From Methylobacillus caricis (GTDB lineage: Bacteria; Pseudomonadota; Gammaproteobacteria; Burkholderiales; Methylophilaceae): a stretch of DNA of 64,000 nucleotides. The first letter of the stretch is position 1, and every line of letters begins with the position of its first letter. Under the pieces are notes generated by a model, which saw only the letters and a program-made list of their open reading frames with translations, did no database searches and was not told the origin of the DNA. Of this stretch, positions 43,228-53,545 are shown piece after piece. The stretch is from contig NZ_JAJAVD010000001.1 in NCBI RefSeq assembly GCF_020532705.1, forward strand, positions 434,001 through 498,000, in the 5' to 3' direction. Both the position numbers and the translations under genes were made by a program.

Positions 43228-44298
43228 TTACGGTACTGGATACCTTGGCGGTCCCGGCGGGGGTCTGCGGCGCTGCATGTCCAGGTAGCGCATGTCGCCG
43301 TCACCGAAGAATTCCTTGATCAGGAAATCCTCCAGGCCGGCACTGTCTTCCATACGGGCTGAAAGTACGACAACACGGCCCAGTTGGTGTGATTCCCAGT
43401 TGAAGTCGCCGCTGTAGTGGCGGCGAATCAGTTCTATCATTTTGCGCACGGTGGCACGCTGTATATCCTCACCTGCCTTGGCCTCGATCTGGAACACCTC
43501 GCGCTTGGCGGTGCTGAAATCGTTGACCCAGCCGCGGAACTCGAAGGTGGAGGTGTAGGAACTCATGCTCATGATGCGGAATACCCCGCTGGCCCCTGAT
43601 GACAGGTTTTTCTTGATGGCTTCGTTGCGGCGTTCATCGTCTGAAAGTGTCTTGCTGCCGGATTCACGTTGGGCCCGCTCGTTTTCCATCATTGCTGCAT
43701 AGTTGTTGTCTGTGGATTTGCGGTATTCACGCATGGCGTTCATATAAGACGACATGTCGGCAAACTGGGAGGGATCAGGTTCCTGAGGCCGGGGCGGAAC
43801 GGGCGGTTGCGGTGTTGGCCTTGGAGCAGGTTTTTCTTCGGGCTGAGGCAAAGGCTTATCCTTGCCCGTGACCACGGGTGGTGTCGGTGTGGTTTGCTTC
43901 CTCGGCTGCTTGGTGGCCTTGCTGGGTTTGCTTGTGGAAGGCGGAGGCGGCGGAGGTGAGGACGCTGGCGGAGGTGCCATTTCCTGTTGCGGTTTGTCTT
44001 TGGTAGGTGGTGCCAGGTTGACCAGTAGTTGCTTTTCCCCTTCTTTTTCAGAATCTTCCCCTTGGTCCAGCGTTGGCATGATAAAGCCAAAGAACAGGAT
44101 CAAATGCAGGATGAGGGAAGCGATCAGGGCATAGAAAGTGTTGCGGCGTATGCGGAACTCTATGTAGCGGTCGCCTTTTTGTGCTTCCTGCCAGGGTAAT
44201 GATGGTGCTGGCTGACCGGGTGAGCCGACAGGGCGCGCCTTGTCCTTGGTGCCATGAATGATGGCGATGATCTGCTGTAACAGGCGCGGTGCAGCCAC
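43228..44298 (-). CDS. Proline-rich membrane-anchored protein (TonB/TolA-like layout)
   Basis: A 356-residue protein with a cytoplasmic N-terminus (about 55 residues) and one membrane helix (YALIASLILHLILFFGFIMP, about 56-75). A Pro/Lys-rich periplasmic spacer (about 95-185) follows, then a folded C-terminal domain (about 230-340) and a final RRRPPPGPPRYPVP. The layout is that of TonB/TolA-type proteins, but the C-terminal domain is not clearly one of them. It is followed by ftsX on the same strand across 42 bp. Function not assigned. Confidence 0.7.
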   Translation of the reverse strand: MAAPRLLQQIIAIIHGTKDKARPVGSPGQPAPSLPWQEAQKGDRYIEFRIRRNTFYALIASLILHLILFFGFIMPTLDQGEDSEKEGEKQLLVNLAPPTKDKPQQEMAPPPASSPPPPPPSTSKPSKATKQPRKQTTPTPPVVTGKDKPLPQPEEKPAPRPTPQPPVPPRPQEPDPSQFADMSSYMNAMREYRKSTDNNYAAMMENERAQRESGSKTLSDDERRNEAIKKNLSSGASGVFRIMSMSSYTSTFEFRGWVNDFSTAKREVFQIEAKAGEDIQRATVRKMIELIRRHYSGDFNWESHQLGRVVVLSARMEDSAGLEDFLIKEFFGDGDMRYLDMQRRRPPPGPPRYPVP

Positions 44299-44340
44299 GG
44301 TTATAAGTCCGGAGTCAGTTTCTTTTGTAAGCGGGTTGGG

Positions 44341-45249
44341 TTAGTGTGGATTGAGGCGTGCCAGGGAGCGATTGACGGCAATATAGGAACCAAGCCAGCC
44401 TAACGTCACTGCACAGGCAGTAATCCCCAGGCTGATCTGCCAGCCCGGTAAAGCTAAGATGAAACTGCTGCCATAAAGTTCGGCTAAATCCGCCACGGAT
44501 AGGTTAAAGATTGTAATGATGCCATTGATCAATGCCAATGCCACCAGGCTGCCCCCAAAACCATAGAGTGCCCCTGCGTAAAGGAATGGACGGCGAATGA
44601 AGCCGTCTGTTGCCCCAATCAGCTTGCTAACCTCGATTTCCTCTCGCTGTGTCAATATCTGCAAGCGTATGGTGTTGCCTATGATAGTCACAAGAGCAAA
44701 GCCAAGCAGTCCAGACAGTACCCAAACAGCTTTCTTGCCCAATTCCAGAATGGAATAAAGACGCTTTGCCCAATCAGCATCGGCCAGCACATGCTCTATG
44801 CCTTCCCAGTTCTGTAACTCATGTTGCAGTTGCTCGATCGCGGTAGGTGCGTGATCCTTGGGTTGGATGAAGAAGGCATCAGGTAGTGGGTTCTGCTTGA
44901 GGTTGGTGGCAATGTTGTCAGTCAGGGCGTCGTCCTGCATCTGCTTCCATGCACTGTCCTTGCTCACAAACTGGAGGCTACCGATACCGGCATGTTTTTC
45001 CAGCCTGGATTTGGTGGTGTCTACTATGGTTTTGTCTGCATCCAGTTTCATGAAGATACTGATCTGCGGCTCATGTTTTACTTCTCCTGCAAGTTGGTTC
45101 AGGTTGTCTATGATGACGTAGAGGAGGGCAGGCAGGCACAGTGCAATGCCGATTACGGTCCATATTAAAAGGGTGGCCAGCTTGTTGCGGCATGTGCGGG
45201 CGAGAACCAGTCGCCAGACCAGGGTGTGCTGATTGATCCAATGCTTCAT
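44341..45249 (-). CDS. ftsX: Cell-division ABC transporter permease FtsX
   Basis: FtsX with FtsE links the divisome to activation of septal peptidoglycan hydrolases. The 302-residue protein has an N-terminal helix (about 25-45), a large periplasmic loop, then three helices in the C-terminal half (FtsX-like permease domain). It overlaps ftsE by 4 bp. Normal length and order for betaproteobacteria. Confidence 0.93.
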   Translation of the reverse strand: MKHWINQHTLVWRLVLARTCRNKLATLLIWTVIGIALCLPALLYVIIDNLNQLAGEVKHEPQISIFMKLDADKTIVDTTKSRLEKHAGIGSLQFVSKDSAWKQMQDDALTDNIATNLKQNPLPDAFFIQPKDHAPTAIEQLQHELQNWEGIEHVLADADWAKRLYSILELGKKAVWVLSGLLGFALVTIIGNTIRLQILTQREEIEVSKLIGATDGFIRRPFLYAGALYGFGGSLVALALINGIITIFNLSVADLAELYGSSFILALPGWQISLGITACAVTLGWLGSYIAVNRSLARLNPH

Positions 45250-45902
45250 GATACCGTGAGCCTTCCATGATCCAGATGCAGCATCTTGCCCGGGATGTTG
45301 CTGATGCCGTGCGCATCATGGGTGGCAATAATGACGGTCACGCCAACTTGGCGGAAGGCGTGGAACAGTGCCATGATTTCAGCCGCATAGGTTTCATCCA
45401 GGTTGCCTGTCGGTTCATCTGCAATCAGGATGGCCGGGCGGCTGACCACTGCACGGGCGATGGCCAGGCGTTGTTGCTCTCCGCCTGACAATGTGATCGG
45501 CATGGCTTTTTCCTTGCCAAGCAGGCCTACCTTGTCCAGCGCTGCGCGTATGCGCTTGGCGGCTTCCTGGCCAGTGACGCCGTTGATGTACAAGGGTAAT
45601 GCCACGTTTTCAAAGCAATTGCGGTCATATAGCAGCTTGTGATCCTGGAATACCAGGCCGAACTTGCGGCGCATATAGGGCACGATACGCGGACGCAGCT
45701 TGCTGACATTCTGGTTGCCTATGAGCACTGTGCCGGCACTCGGGCGTTCAATAGCCGCCATCAGTTTGAGCAGGGTGCTCTTGCCGGCTCCTGAATGACC
45801 GGTGACAAACGCCAGTTCTCCCTGGGCGATTTCAAAGGAAACGTTACGCAACGCTTCATCGCTGCCGGGATAACGTTTGCTGACCTGGTCAAAACGTATC
45901 AT
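45246..45902 (-). CDS. ftsE: Cell-division ATP-binding protein FtsE
   Basis: The 218-residue ATPase of the FtsEX complex. Walker [13 protein letters not shown] signature [16 protein letters not shown], Walker [13 protein letters not shown] and the H-loop ATHDAHG are all intact. It is 15 bp from ftsY, forming ftsY-ftsE-ftsX. No anomaly. Confidence 0.96.
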   Translation of the reverse strand: MIRFDQVSKRYPGSDEALRNVSFEIAQGELAFVTGHSGAGKSTLLKLMAAIERPSAGTVLIGNQNVSKLRPRIVPYMRRKFGLVFQDHKLLYDRNCFENVALPLYINGVTGQEAAKRIRAALDKVGLLGKEKAMPITLSGGEQQRLAIARAVVSRPAILIADEPTGNLDETYAAEIMALFHAFRQVGVTVIIATHDAHGISNIPGKMLHLDHGRLTVS

Positions 45903-45917
45903 GCGCTCAGTACTTTC

Positions 45918-46928
45918 CTATTCAAACAGAGCATCAATAAACTCGCTGGCCTTGAACTGGCGCAAGTCATCTATGGATTCGCCCACGCCAATGTAACGGA
46001 TGGGGATGGGGCGTGACTGGGCAATGGCGGCAATCACGCCCCCCTTGGCGGTGCCGTCCAGCTTGCTCAGCACCAGGCCTGTGACCTTGAGCGCATCGTC
46101 GAATGCCTTCACTTGCGTCACGGCGTTCTGGCCGGTGTTGGCATCCAGTACCAGCAAAACTTCATGTGGTGCGCCAGGCAGGGCCTTGTCGATCACGCGC
46201 TGTACCTTGCGGATTTCCTCCATCAAATTGAGTTGGGTCGGCAAGCGCCCGGCAGTATCTGCCAACACTATGTCTATGCCACGGGCCCTGGCCGAATTCA
46301 CGGCATCAAAGATCACTGCAGCAGGATCACCGCTTTCCTGAGCTACCACGTGCACATTGTTGCGTTCTCCCCAGGCCTGCAATTGCTCACGCGCGGCAGC
46401 ACGGAAGGTATCGCCGGCTGCGATCAGCACCGACTTGCCCTGTGCCTGGAACAGGTTTGCCAGCTTGCCTATGGTCGTGGTCTTGCCTGCGCCATTGACG
46501 CCCGCCAGCATGATGACAAAAGGTTGACCCGTGGATGTATCCAGCGGCTTTTCCAATGGCGCCAATAGTTCCAGCAGGGATTGCTTGAGTGCTTCACGCA
46601 ATTGGGTTGTGTCGTTCAGGTTTTGCCGCCTGACGCGGGTGCGGATCTGTTCAAGCAAGGCCAGGGTGGCGGCAATGCCTACATCCGAAGTCAGCAGGAT
46701 GGTCTCAAGCTCTTCGTAAACATCTTCATCAATCTTGCCACCGCCAAACAGGCTGGCCAGCTGGTTGCCCAACTGGCTGCGGGTCTTGGCCAGGCCGCGC
46801 TTGAGCCGCTCAGTCCAGCTCAGTGTGGGTTTATCCTGGGTGGGAACCTGTGGCTGTACAGGCGCCGCTTTTTCCAGTTCCACTGCAGGAGCGGGCGGGG
46901 TTTTATCTTTTTTGAAAAAATCGAACAT
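45918..46928 (-). CDS. ftsY: Signal recognition particle receptor FtsY
   Basis: FtsY is the membrane receptor for SRP in co-translational protein targeting. The 336-residue product has a short acidic/proline-rich A region (about 1-35), the helical N domain, and the GTPase with GVNGAGKTTTIGKLA, DTAGRLPTQ and SKLDGTAKGG. The short A region is common outside enterobacteria. First gene of the ftsYEX operon; the M16 peptidase genes are divergent. Confidence 0.96.
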   Translation of the reverse strand: MFDFFKKDKTPPAPAVELEKAAPVQPQVPTQDKPTLSWTERLKRGLAKTRSQLGNQLASLFGGGKIDEDVYEELETILLTSDVGIAATLALLEQIRTRVRRQNLNDTTQLREALKQSLLELLAPLEKPLDTSTGQPFVIMLAGVNGAGKTTTIGKLANLFQAQGKSVLIAAGDTFRAAAREQLQAWGERNNVHVVAQESGDPAAVIFDAVNSARARGIDIVLADTAGRLPTQLNLMEEIRKVQRVIDKALPGAPHEVLLVLDANTGQNAVTQVKAFDDALKVTGLVLSKLDGTAKGGVIAAIAQSRPIPIRYIGVGESIDDLRQFKASEFIDALFE

Positions 46929-47043
46929 GGGATGCGTATTTACCGATAAGTGGATATTTTAAAGCAAAACAAAGCACTTGCAGTGGCTGAAACCGAATAT
47001 CTGCGCATATCTTCACGTATTTTTGCCATGCAGGCTAATGACG

Positions 47044-47070
47044 GCTATATATCTCATGCATATATATAGC
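47044..47070. repeat. AT-rich inverted repeat upstream of M16 peptidase gene
   Basis: GCTATATAT (47044-47052) and ATATATAGC (47062-47070) in the 297-bp divergent gap between ftsY and the peptidase genes. A TATAAT at about 47191-47196 could be the -10 box of the peptidase promoter, but no good -35 is at the right distance. Confidence 0.4.
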
Positions 47071-47225
47071 TGCTTTATAAGAACTAACTTTGTCATGGCT
47101 CTGTCAGAGCATGGTTGTATTGATGTGTGTCATCTAGGTGCAACCTTACGACAGCATCGTTGCACAGGCATTTTGAGTACTACCGCTATAATGCATGAAT
47201 AATGCGGCAAAAGGAGAATCGCAAG

Positions 47226-48584
47226 GTGTTTATTCGAGGAATGTGGCTTGCCCTGGCATTGATGCCGATGGTGGCCCAGGCAGCAGATACGCATGAGTTC
47301 AAGCTGGACAATGGCATGCGCGTGATCGTGCAGGAGGATCACCGGGCACCGGTAGTGGTATCGCAAGTATGGTACCGCGCCGGCAGTGTGGACGAAGTCA
47401 ATGGCAAGACTGGGGTGGCCCATGTGCTGGAACACATGATGTTCAAGGGCACCAAGACTGTACCCCCCGGGCAGTTCTCCCGGCTGATAGCCGCGGCAGG
47501 CGGGCGTGAGAATGCCTTTACCGGGCCGGACTATACCGCTTACTACCAACAGCTGGAAAAATCCCAGTTGCCACTGGCCATCAAGCTGGAGGCGGACCGG
47601 ATGGCCAACCTTGAATTGACCAAGGATGAGTTCTCCAAGGAAATCCGCGTGGTGATGGAAGAGCGGCGCTGGCGCACGGATGACAAGCCGCAGGGCATGC
47701 TCAATGAACAGTTCAATGCCATTGCCTATCAAGCACATCCTTACAGTCGTCCTATCGTGGGCTGGATGAACGACCTCGAGAGCATGACGGTGGAGGATGC
47801 AAGGGAGTGGTACCACAACTGGTATACACCCAACAACGCCATCCTGGTGGTGGCGGGCGATGTGAAGGCTGACGATGTGCTGAAGCTGGCCAAGCAGCAT
47901 TTTGGCGTGATCAAGTCGCATGCCTTGCCTGTGCGCAAGCCACAGCTCGAACCGCAACAGATAGGAGAACGCCGCACGGTGGTCAAGGTGCCGGCAGAGT
48001 TGCCTTATATCCTGATGGGCTTCCATGTGCCAGTGCTGCAGGACCCGGACAAGGATTGGGAGCCCTATGCGCTGGAAATCTTGGCGGGTGTACTGGATGG
48101 CAACGCTTCAGCCCGTCTTAACCAGAGGCTGGTGCGGGAGCAGCAGCTGGCCGTGGATGTAGGTGCCAGCTACGACATGGTGCAGCGCGGCAAGGTTGGG
48201 TTGTTCGAGCTGGAGGGCACGCCGAGTGAAGGCAAGTCTGTCGCAGACCTTGAAACTGCATTGCTGGCGCAGGTGGAAGAAATCAAGGAAAAGGGTGTCA
48301 CCAACGAAGAGCTGCAGCGCGTGAAGGCACAGGTGATCGCGACTGATGTCTATCAGCGTGATTCCGTGTTCTACCAGGCCATGAAGATAGGCCGCCTTGA
48401 AACTACGGGTTTCTCGTGGCGTACGCTCAAGGACTATCCCGCCAAGTTGCAGGCAGTTACGCCGCAGCAAGTGCAGGAAGTCGCCAGGAAATACCTGGTC
48501 AGGGATACATTGAGCGTGGCAACACTCGATCCGCAACCCATGGACCCAAATGCAAAACCAAAAGGCAAGCCTCATGATCATTAA
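47226..48584 (+). CDS. M16 family zinc metallopeptidase (active subunit)
   Basis: A 452-residue periplasmic pitrilysin-type peptidase. A signal peptide covers about residues 1-20 (cleavage near AQA-A). The zinc motif HVLEH is at residues 66-70, with the distal glutamate expected about 76 residues later. The GTG at 47226 has AGGAG nine bases upstream; ATG 47202 is an alternative. It overlaps the second M16 gene, which lacks the zinc motif, so the two probably form a heterodimer, as in other bacterial M16 pairs. Substrate unknown. Confidence 0.92.
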   Translation: MFIRGMWLALALMPMVAQAADTHEFKLDNGMRVIVQEDHRAPVVVSQVWYRAGSVDEVNGKTGVAHVLEHMMFKGTKTVPPGQFSRLIAAAGGRENAFTGPDYTAYYQQLEKSQLPLAIKLEADRMANLELTKDEFSKEIRVVMEERRWRTDDKPQGMLNEQFNAIAYQAHPYSRPIVGWMNDLESMTVEDAREWYHNWYTPNNAILVVAGDVKADDVLKLAKQHFGVIKSHALPVRKPQLEPQQIGERRTVVKVPAELPYILMGFHVPVLQDPDKDWEPYALEILAGVLDGNASARLNQRLVREQQLAVDVGASYDMVQRGKVGLFELEGTPSEGKSVADLETALLAQVEEIKEKGVTNEELQRVKAQVIATDVYQRDSVFYQAMKIGRLETTGFSWRTLKDYPAKLQAVTPQQVQEVARKYLVRDTLSVATLDPQPMDPNAKPKGKPHDH

Positions 48585-49890
48585 TTCCCCACTCAAGAAA
48601 CTGCTGCTGTTGGCAGCGAGTGTCATGCTGAGCATGCAGGCCCATGCCGCGCTCAATATCCAGAAATGGCAAACCAGCAAGGGCACTGAAGTCTATTTCG
48701 TGGAAAACCACGATCTGCCTATCATTGATATCAGTACTAATTTTGCTGCCGGTAGTGCACGTGATTCTGGCAAGCCCGGCTTGTCAGGCATTACCCGCTA
48801 CATGCTGACGCTAGGCGCTGCGGGAATGACCGATGAGCAGATTTCCAATGCCTTTGCCGATGTGGGAGCCATCCTTGGTGGCGAGCTGGATGCAGACCGA
48901 GCCGCGCTCAAGCTGCGCACCCTGAGCAGCCCGCGTGAGCAGGCCGCTGCCCTGGATGTCTATACCAAGATACTGCATCAGCCAGACTTTCCTGAAGCGA
49001 CATTGAAGCGCGAGAAAGCCCGCATCATTGCCGGCCTCAAGGAAGCCGCTACCCAGCCTGCAAGCATTTCCAACAAGGCTTTCCTCAAGGCCCTGTATGG
49101 CACCCATCCTTATGCGGTGGATGACGAGGGCGAGCCTGAAGCCGTTAATGCGATTGCGCGTGCAGACCTGCAGCAGTTCTACCAGCAGTATTATGGCGCC
49201 AGGAACGCAGTGATTGCGCTAATGGGCGACATGACACCGGAGCAGGCCAAGCAGATTGCCGAGCGGATTTCTGCCGGGTTGCCTGATTCGCCGGCCGCCG
49301 CTGCTCTGCCTGCAGTCAGCTATCCTACTGCTGCCGTGGAAAAGCGTATTCCACATCCGGCCAGCCAGTCACATATCCTGCTTGGATACCCTGGCGTAAA
49401 GCGCGGGGATGATGATTACTTTGCGCTCTATGTCGGCAATTACATTCTGGGTGGCGGTGGCTTTGTGTCGCGCCTGACTGAGGAAGTCCGCGAGAAGCGT
49501 GGCTTGGTGTACAGCGTCTATAGCTATTTTATTCCCATGCAGGAGCTGGGCCAGTTCCAGATTGGTTTGCAGACCAAGCGTGATCAGGCAGAGGATGCCC
49601 TCAAGCTGGTGCGGGAGACCCTGGCAGCCTTTATCAGAAAGGGCGTGACAGATGCTGAGCTCAAGGCTGCCAAGCAGAATATCATTGGCGGCTTTCCCAT
49701 GCGTATAGACAGCAACAGCAAAATCCTGGATTACCTGGCAGTGATTGGTTTTTACCATCTGCCACTGACCTACCTGGACGAATTCAACGGCAAGGTGGAG
49801 CAGGTGACTGCTGCCCAGATCAAGGACGCATTCAGTCGGCGTATCGATTCCAACAAGATGGTGACGGTGGTAGTGGGTGGCAGCAAGTAA
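48574..49890 (+). CDS. M16 family peptidase-like protein (inactive partner)
   Basis: A 438-residue secreted M16 homologue (signal peptide to about residue 24, AHA-A). At the position of HxxEH it reads SGLSGITRYMLTLGAAGMT, so the zinc site is missing. A later RTF-type region (TEEVREKRGLVYSVYSYF) is conserved and typical of the partner subunit that binds substrate. Starts inside the end of the active subunit gene (11 bp overlap), indicating coupled translation and a stable pair. Confidence 0.9.
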   Translation: MIINSPLKKLLLLAASVMLSMQAHAALNIQKWQTSKGTEVYFVENHDLPIIDISTNFAAGSARDSGKPGLSGITRYMLTLGAAGMTDEQISNAFADVGAILGGELDADRAALKLRTLSSPREQAAALDVYTKILHQPDFPEATLKREKARIIAGLKEAATQPASISNKAFLKALYGTHPYAVDDEGEPEAVNAIARADLQQFYQQYYGARNAVIALMGDMTPEQAKQIAERISAGLPDSPAAAALPAVSYPTAAVEKRIPHPASQSHILLGYPGVKRGDDDYFALYVGNYILGGGGFVSRLTEEVREKRGLVYSVYSYFIPMQELGQFQIGLQTKRDQAEDALKLVRETLAAFIRKGVTDAELKAAKQNIIGGFPMRIDSNSKILDYLAVIGFYHLPLTYLDEFNGKVEQVTAAQIKDAFSRRIDSNKMVTVVVGGSK

Positions 49891-50434
49891 TCGTGTACGC
49901 ATAGGCGGCGGCGAATGGCGCAGCCGGCTCTTGTCCTTCCCGGATATTCCAGGCCTGAGGCCAACCCCTGACCGTGTCAGGCAAACCCTGTTCAACTGGT
50001 TGGGGCAGGACTTGCATGGGTTGAGTTGCCTGGATTTGTTTTCTGGCACTGGCGTGATGGGTTTTGAAGCCTTATCGCGCGGGGCGGCCCAGGCAGTAAT
50101 GGTTGAAAAGTCGCTGCCAGCCGTGAAATCCCTGCAGGAGAACAAGAGCCTGCTCAAAGCCGACAAGGCCCGTATCTTGCAGCAGGATGCCTTGCAGTTC
50201 CTGGCGCAGAATCGTGAGCTGTTCAACATCATCTTTGTTGATCCGCCTTACCAGCAAGGCTGGCTGCCCAAGCTGCTGCCCATCCTTGCCCCTCATCTTG
50301 CCAGCCAGGGTTATGTCTATGCGGAGGCGGAATATGCCCTGGAGTCTGGCCTCGTTTGGCAGGTGCATAAACACGGCAAAGCAGGCAATGTTTTCTATCA
50401 CCTGTTAAAATTGACAGACGAATCAGCGAACTGA
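49877..50434 (+). CDS. rsmD: 16S rRNA (guanine-966-N2)-methyltransferase RsmD
   Basis: RsmD methylates G966 of 16S rRNA. The 185-residue product has RIGGGEWRSRLL, the RPTPDRVRQTLFNWL motif, SAM site LDLFSGTGVMGFEALSRGA and catalytic DPPY (FVDPPYQQGW). It starts with GTG and overlaps the M16 gene by 14 bp. The coaD gene follows, the usual rsmD-coaD order. Confidence 0.95.
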   Translation: MAASNRVRIGGGEWRSRLLSFPDIPGLRPTPDRVRQTLFNWLGQDLHGLSCLDLFSGTGVMGFEALSRGAAQAVMVEKSLPAVKSLQENKSLLKADKARILQQDALQFLAQNRELFNIIFVDPPYQQGWLPKLLPILAPHLASQGYVYAEAEYALESGLVWQVHKHGKAGNVFYHLLKLTDESAN

Positions 50435-50499
50435 ACAGGTTTCATGGTGGCTGTTGATTGAGTTTTTGGAATCAGGCCTGCATGAAGTGAGGATAGAGA

Positions 50500-51248
<749 letters not shown>

Positions 51249-51258
51249 GAGAACAGCC

Positions 51259-51657
51259 ATGCGCATATTGCATACCATGTTGAGAGTTGGCGATATAGAG
51301 CGATCTATCGCTTTCTATACGGAAGTGCTGGGGATGCGCCTTTTGCGCCGCCATGAGTATCCGGACGGCAAGTTCACCCTGGCCTTTGTCGGCTACGGCA
51401 GCGAGAAAGACAGTGCCGTGATTGAGCTGACCTATAACTGGGGCACGGAGTCCTATGACAAGGGCAACGCCTACGGCCATATCGCCATCGAGGTCGACGA
51501 TGCCTATGCCGCCTGCGAGCAGGTGAAGAAGGCCGGTGGCAAGGTGGTGCGTGAAGCCGGCCCCATGATGCACGGCACTACCGTCATTGCCTTTATCGAA
51601 GATCCGGACGGCTACAAGGTAGAGTTCATCCAGAAAGGCACCTGGACACCAGCCTGA
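51259..51657 (+). CDS. gloA: Lactoylglutathione lyase (glyoxalase I)
   Basis: GloA converts the hemithioacetal of methylglyoxal and glutathione to lactoylglutathione. The 132-residue single-domain protein ([20 protein letters not shown]) keeps the metal-ligand pattern (His5, Glu in VIELTYNWG, His in GHIAIEV, Glu in KVEFIQ). ATG 51259 follows TAGGAGAA; it starts 10 bp after the ferredoxin. Confidence 0.95.
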   Translation: MRILHTMLRVGDIERSIAFYTEVLGMRLLRRHEYPDGKFTLAFVGYGSEKDSAVIELTYNWGTESYDKGNAYGHIAIEVDDAYAACEQVKKAGGKVVREAGPMMHGTTVIAFIEDPDGYKVEFIQKGTWTPA

Positions 51658-51687
51658 ACCTGGCCCGGCCTACTTCAGGAGCCAGGA

Positions 51688-52587
51688 TCAATGTTTTCCG
51701 GCTGATGACAGTTGTGCGATCAGAACGCCGCCAAGTGCCGCCAACCCGCCAATCAGGTGATAGGCATGCAGGGTTTCACCGAGTATGCTGATGGCGATGG
51801 CTGCGGTTAGTACCGGCAGCAGGTTCATAAAGAGGCTGCACCGATTGGGGCTTATCGCCTTGATGCCTTCCATCCATAAAAACGGCAATAGGATGGAAGC
51901 CAGGCTGCCTGCATAGAGGATCAGCGGGATGGTTTCGGGATTAAGGGCTGCCTTTCCCGGAGGGACTTGCAGCATTAATGGAATCATTGCCAGCAATGCC
52001 GCCCAGGCTTGGATATAGGTGGATTGCCAGCCCCTGACTGGTAGGTTCCAGCGCTTCAGCAATACGCTATAGAGCGCATAGCTTGATGCAGCCAGCAACA
52101 TCAGTAAATCCCCTGCGTGCACCCCGTTTCTCCAAATGCTTCCCGGCTGCCCCTGGCTCAATAGGTAAGTCAGCCCGGCTAATGCCAGCGCACCTCCCGC
52201 TATCATGCCCAAGGTCGGAGTTTCCCTTATCAGTAATATGCTGAGCAGCATGGTGATCAATGGCGTCAATGCCGTGACTATTGCCATATTGGTGGCGCTG
52301 GTGCTGTGCGCCGCCAGGTAGGACAGGCTCTGGAACAACGCCATGCTCAAGAAGCCGAGAAATGCCAGTTGCGGCAGGCAGCGCCTGATTACGCTTCGGT
52401 TATGCCAAACCGGGCGGAGCATAAACGGGCTCATCAGGCACAGCGCCAACACCAGGCGATAAAAGGTGATCGCCGATGGGTCTATGCTGCTTGCGGAAAG
52501 TTTGGAGACAATCACGTTGCCGGCCCAAAGCACAATCGCACAAAACGGAAACAACATTGCAGTCCGGAAGTTCATCATCTTATCCAT
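51688..52587 (-). CDS. EamA/DMT-superfamily exporter
   Basis: About 299 residues with ten hydrophobic helices in two EamA halves (AHSTSATNMAIVTALTPLITML; LFMNLLPVLTAAIAISILGE). Such proteins export amino acids or other metabolites. The open frame runs to 52833, but that part lies in the divergent AraC gene and is not hydrophobic. I choose ATG 52587 (MDKMMNFRTAML), with 52578 as alternative. The adjacent divergent AraC regulator may control it. Confidence 0.88.
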   Translation of the reverse strand: MDKMMNFRTAMLFPFCAIVLWAGNVIVSKLSASSIDPSAITFYRLVLALCLMSPFMLRPVWHNRSVIRRCLPQLAFLGFLSMALFQSLSYLAAHSTSATNMAIVTALTPLITMLLSILLIRETPTLGMIAGGALALAGLTYLLSQGQPGSIWRNGVHAGDLLMLLAASSYALYSVLLKRWNLPVRGWQSTYIQAWAALLAMIPLMLQVPPGKAALNPETIPLILYAGSLASILLPFLWMEGIKAISPNRCSLFMNLLPVLTAAIAISILGETLHAYHLIGGLAALGGVLIAQLSSAGKH

Positions 52588-52647
52588 GGATAGGGAAGTG
52601 AAATTATGCAAAGGCAATTTTTGGACGTATTGCGCTAAAATGGCAGA

Positions 52648-53436
52648 ATGTATCGAAAAAAGGTCACAGCCGTTGCTGCGGATGCCCACCTGCCTTCCGA
52701 GCTGTCCTCCATGCCGGTCACGGCATTCATGGCGGATTATCCGGCAGGCTATGTGGTGGCTCCGCATGCCCATGCCTGCGCGCAGCTGCTGTATGCCATT
52801 CAAGGCGTCATGATCATAGAAGCCAGGCAGCATAGATGGGTGGTACCGCCTTCACACGGGGTATGGCTGCAGGCGGGGTTGGAACATGCTGTGCGCATGA
52901 GCGGTGACGTGAAAATGCGCACCGTTTTCGTACGAGAAGCCTCTTTTGACAAGCTGCCGCCACAGAATTGCGTGATCAGGGTTTCTCCCTTGTTGCGGGA
53001 GCTCATCCTGGCAGCTACCGATATTCCACTGGAATACACCTTGGAATCCAGGGATGGCAAGCTGATGTCCCTGCTGGTGGATGAGCTCAAGGAGCTTTCC
53101 ATCCTGCCCATGCACTTGCCCTGGCCCCAGGATGAAAGATTGCGTGAAGTATGCGATTGGATATCAAGGCATCCTGCCGATGACAGGACATTGAAACAGT
53201 GGGCTGGACAACTGCATATTGCGGAAAAGACGCTGCACAGGCTTTTCCTGCGTGAAACAGCGACCACTTTCGGCCGCTGGCGCCAGCAGATGCGCTTGCT
53301 GTTGGCCCTGGAGAAAATTGCCCAGGGGGAAAAGATCCTGACGGTGGCGCTGGAACATGGCTATGAAAGCCAGAGTGCCTTCAACGCCATGTTCAAGAAG
53401 CATCTGGGCTTTACGCCCCGGCAATGGCTGAAGTGA
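52648..53436 (+). CDS. AraC-family regulator with N-terminal cupin
   Basis: A 262-residue regulator: cupin ligand-binding domain (VVAPHAHACAQLLYAIQGVM) and C-terminal AraC DNA-binding domain with two helix-turn-helix units (LKQWAGQLHIAEKTLHRLF; ILTVALEHGYESQSAFNAMF; KHLGFTPRQWLK). It is divergent from the EamA exporter with about 60 bp between starts, a frequent pairing. Ligand unknown. Confidence 0.92.
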   Translation: MYRKKVTAVAADAHLPSELSSMPVTAFMADYPAGYVVAPHAHACAQLLYAIQGVMIIEARQHRWVVPPSHGVWLQAGLEHAVRMSGDVKMRTVFVREASFDKLPPQNCVIRVSPLLRELILAATDIPLEYTLESRDGKLMSLLVDELKELSILPMHLPWPQDERLREVCDWISRHPADDRTLKQWAGQLHIAEKTLHRLFLRETATTFGRWRQQMRLLLALEKIAQGEKILTVALEHGYESQSAFNAMFKKHLGFTPRQWLK

Positions 53437-53545
53437 AAGGCATAGGCCGTATTAGCCTCGACGCTGGTCGCCCTTGTCATTATCATGAAACCTGCCGCCT
53501 GCTTATTTTCAAAGTGGTAGCATTCCGCAAGCAAAGGAGCAAAGC

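Noticed and set aside
42984-43362. Plus-strand frames inside the 616-bp repeat
   Set aside because: They run across inverted-repeat arms and into the antisense of the next gene, with no ribosome site or family features.
47130-48026. 298-codon minus-strand frame
   Set aside because: Antisense to the M16 peptidase gene with its intact HxxEH; His-rich nonsense composition.
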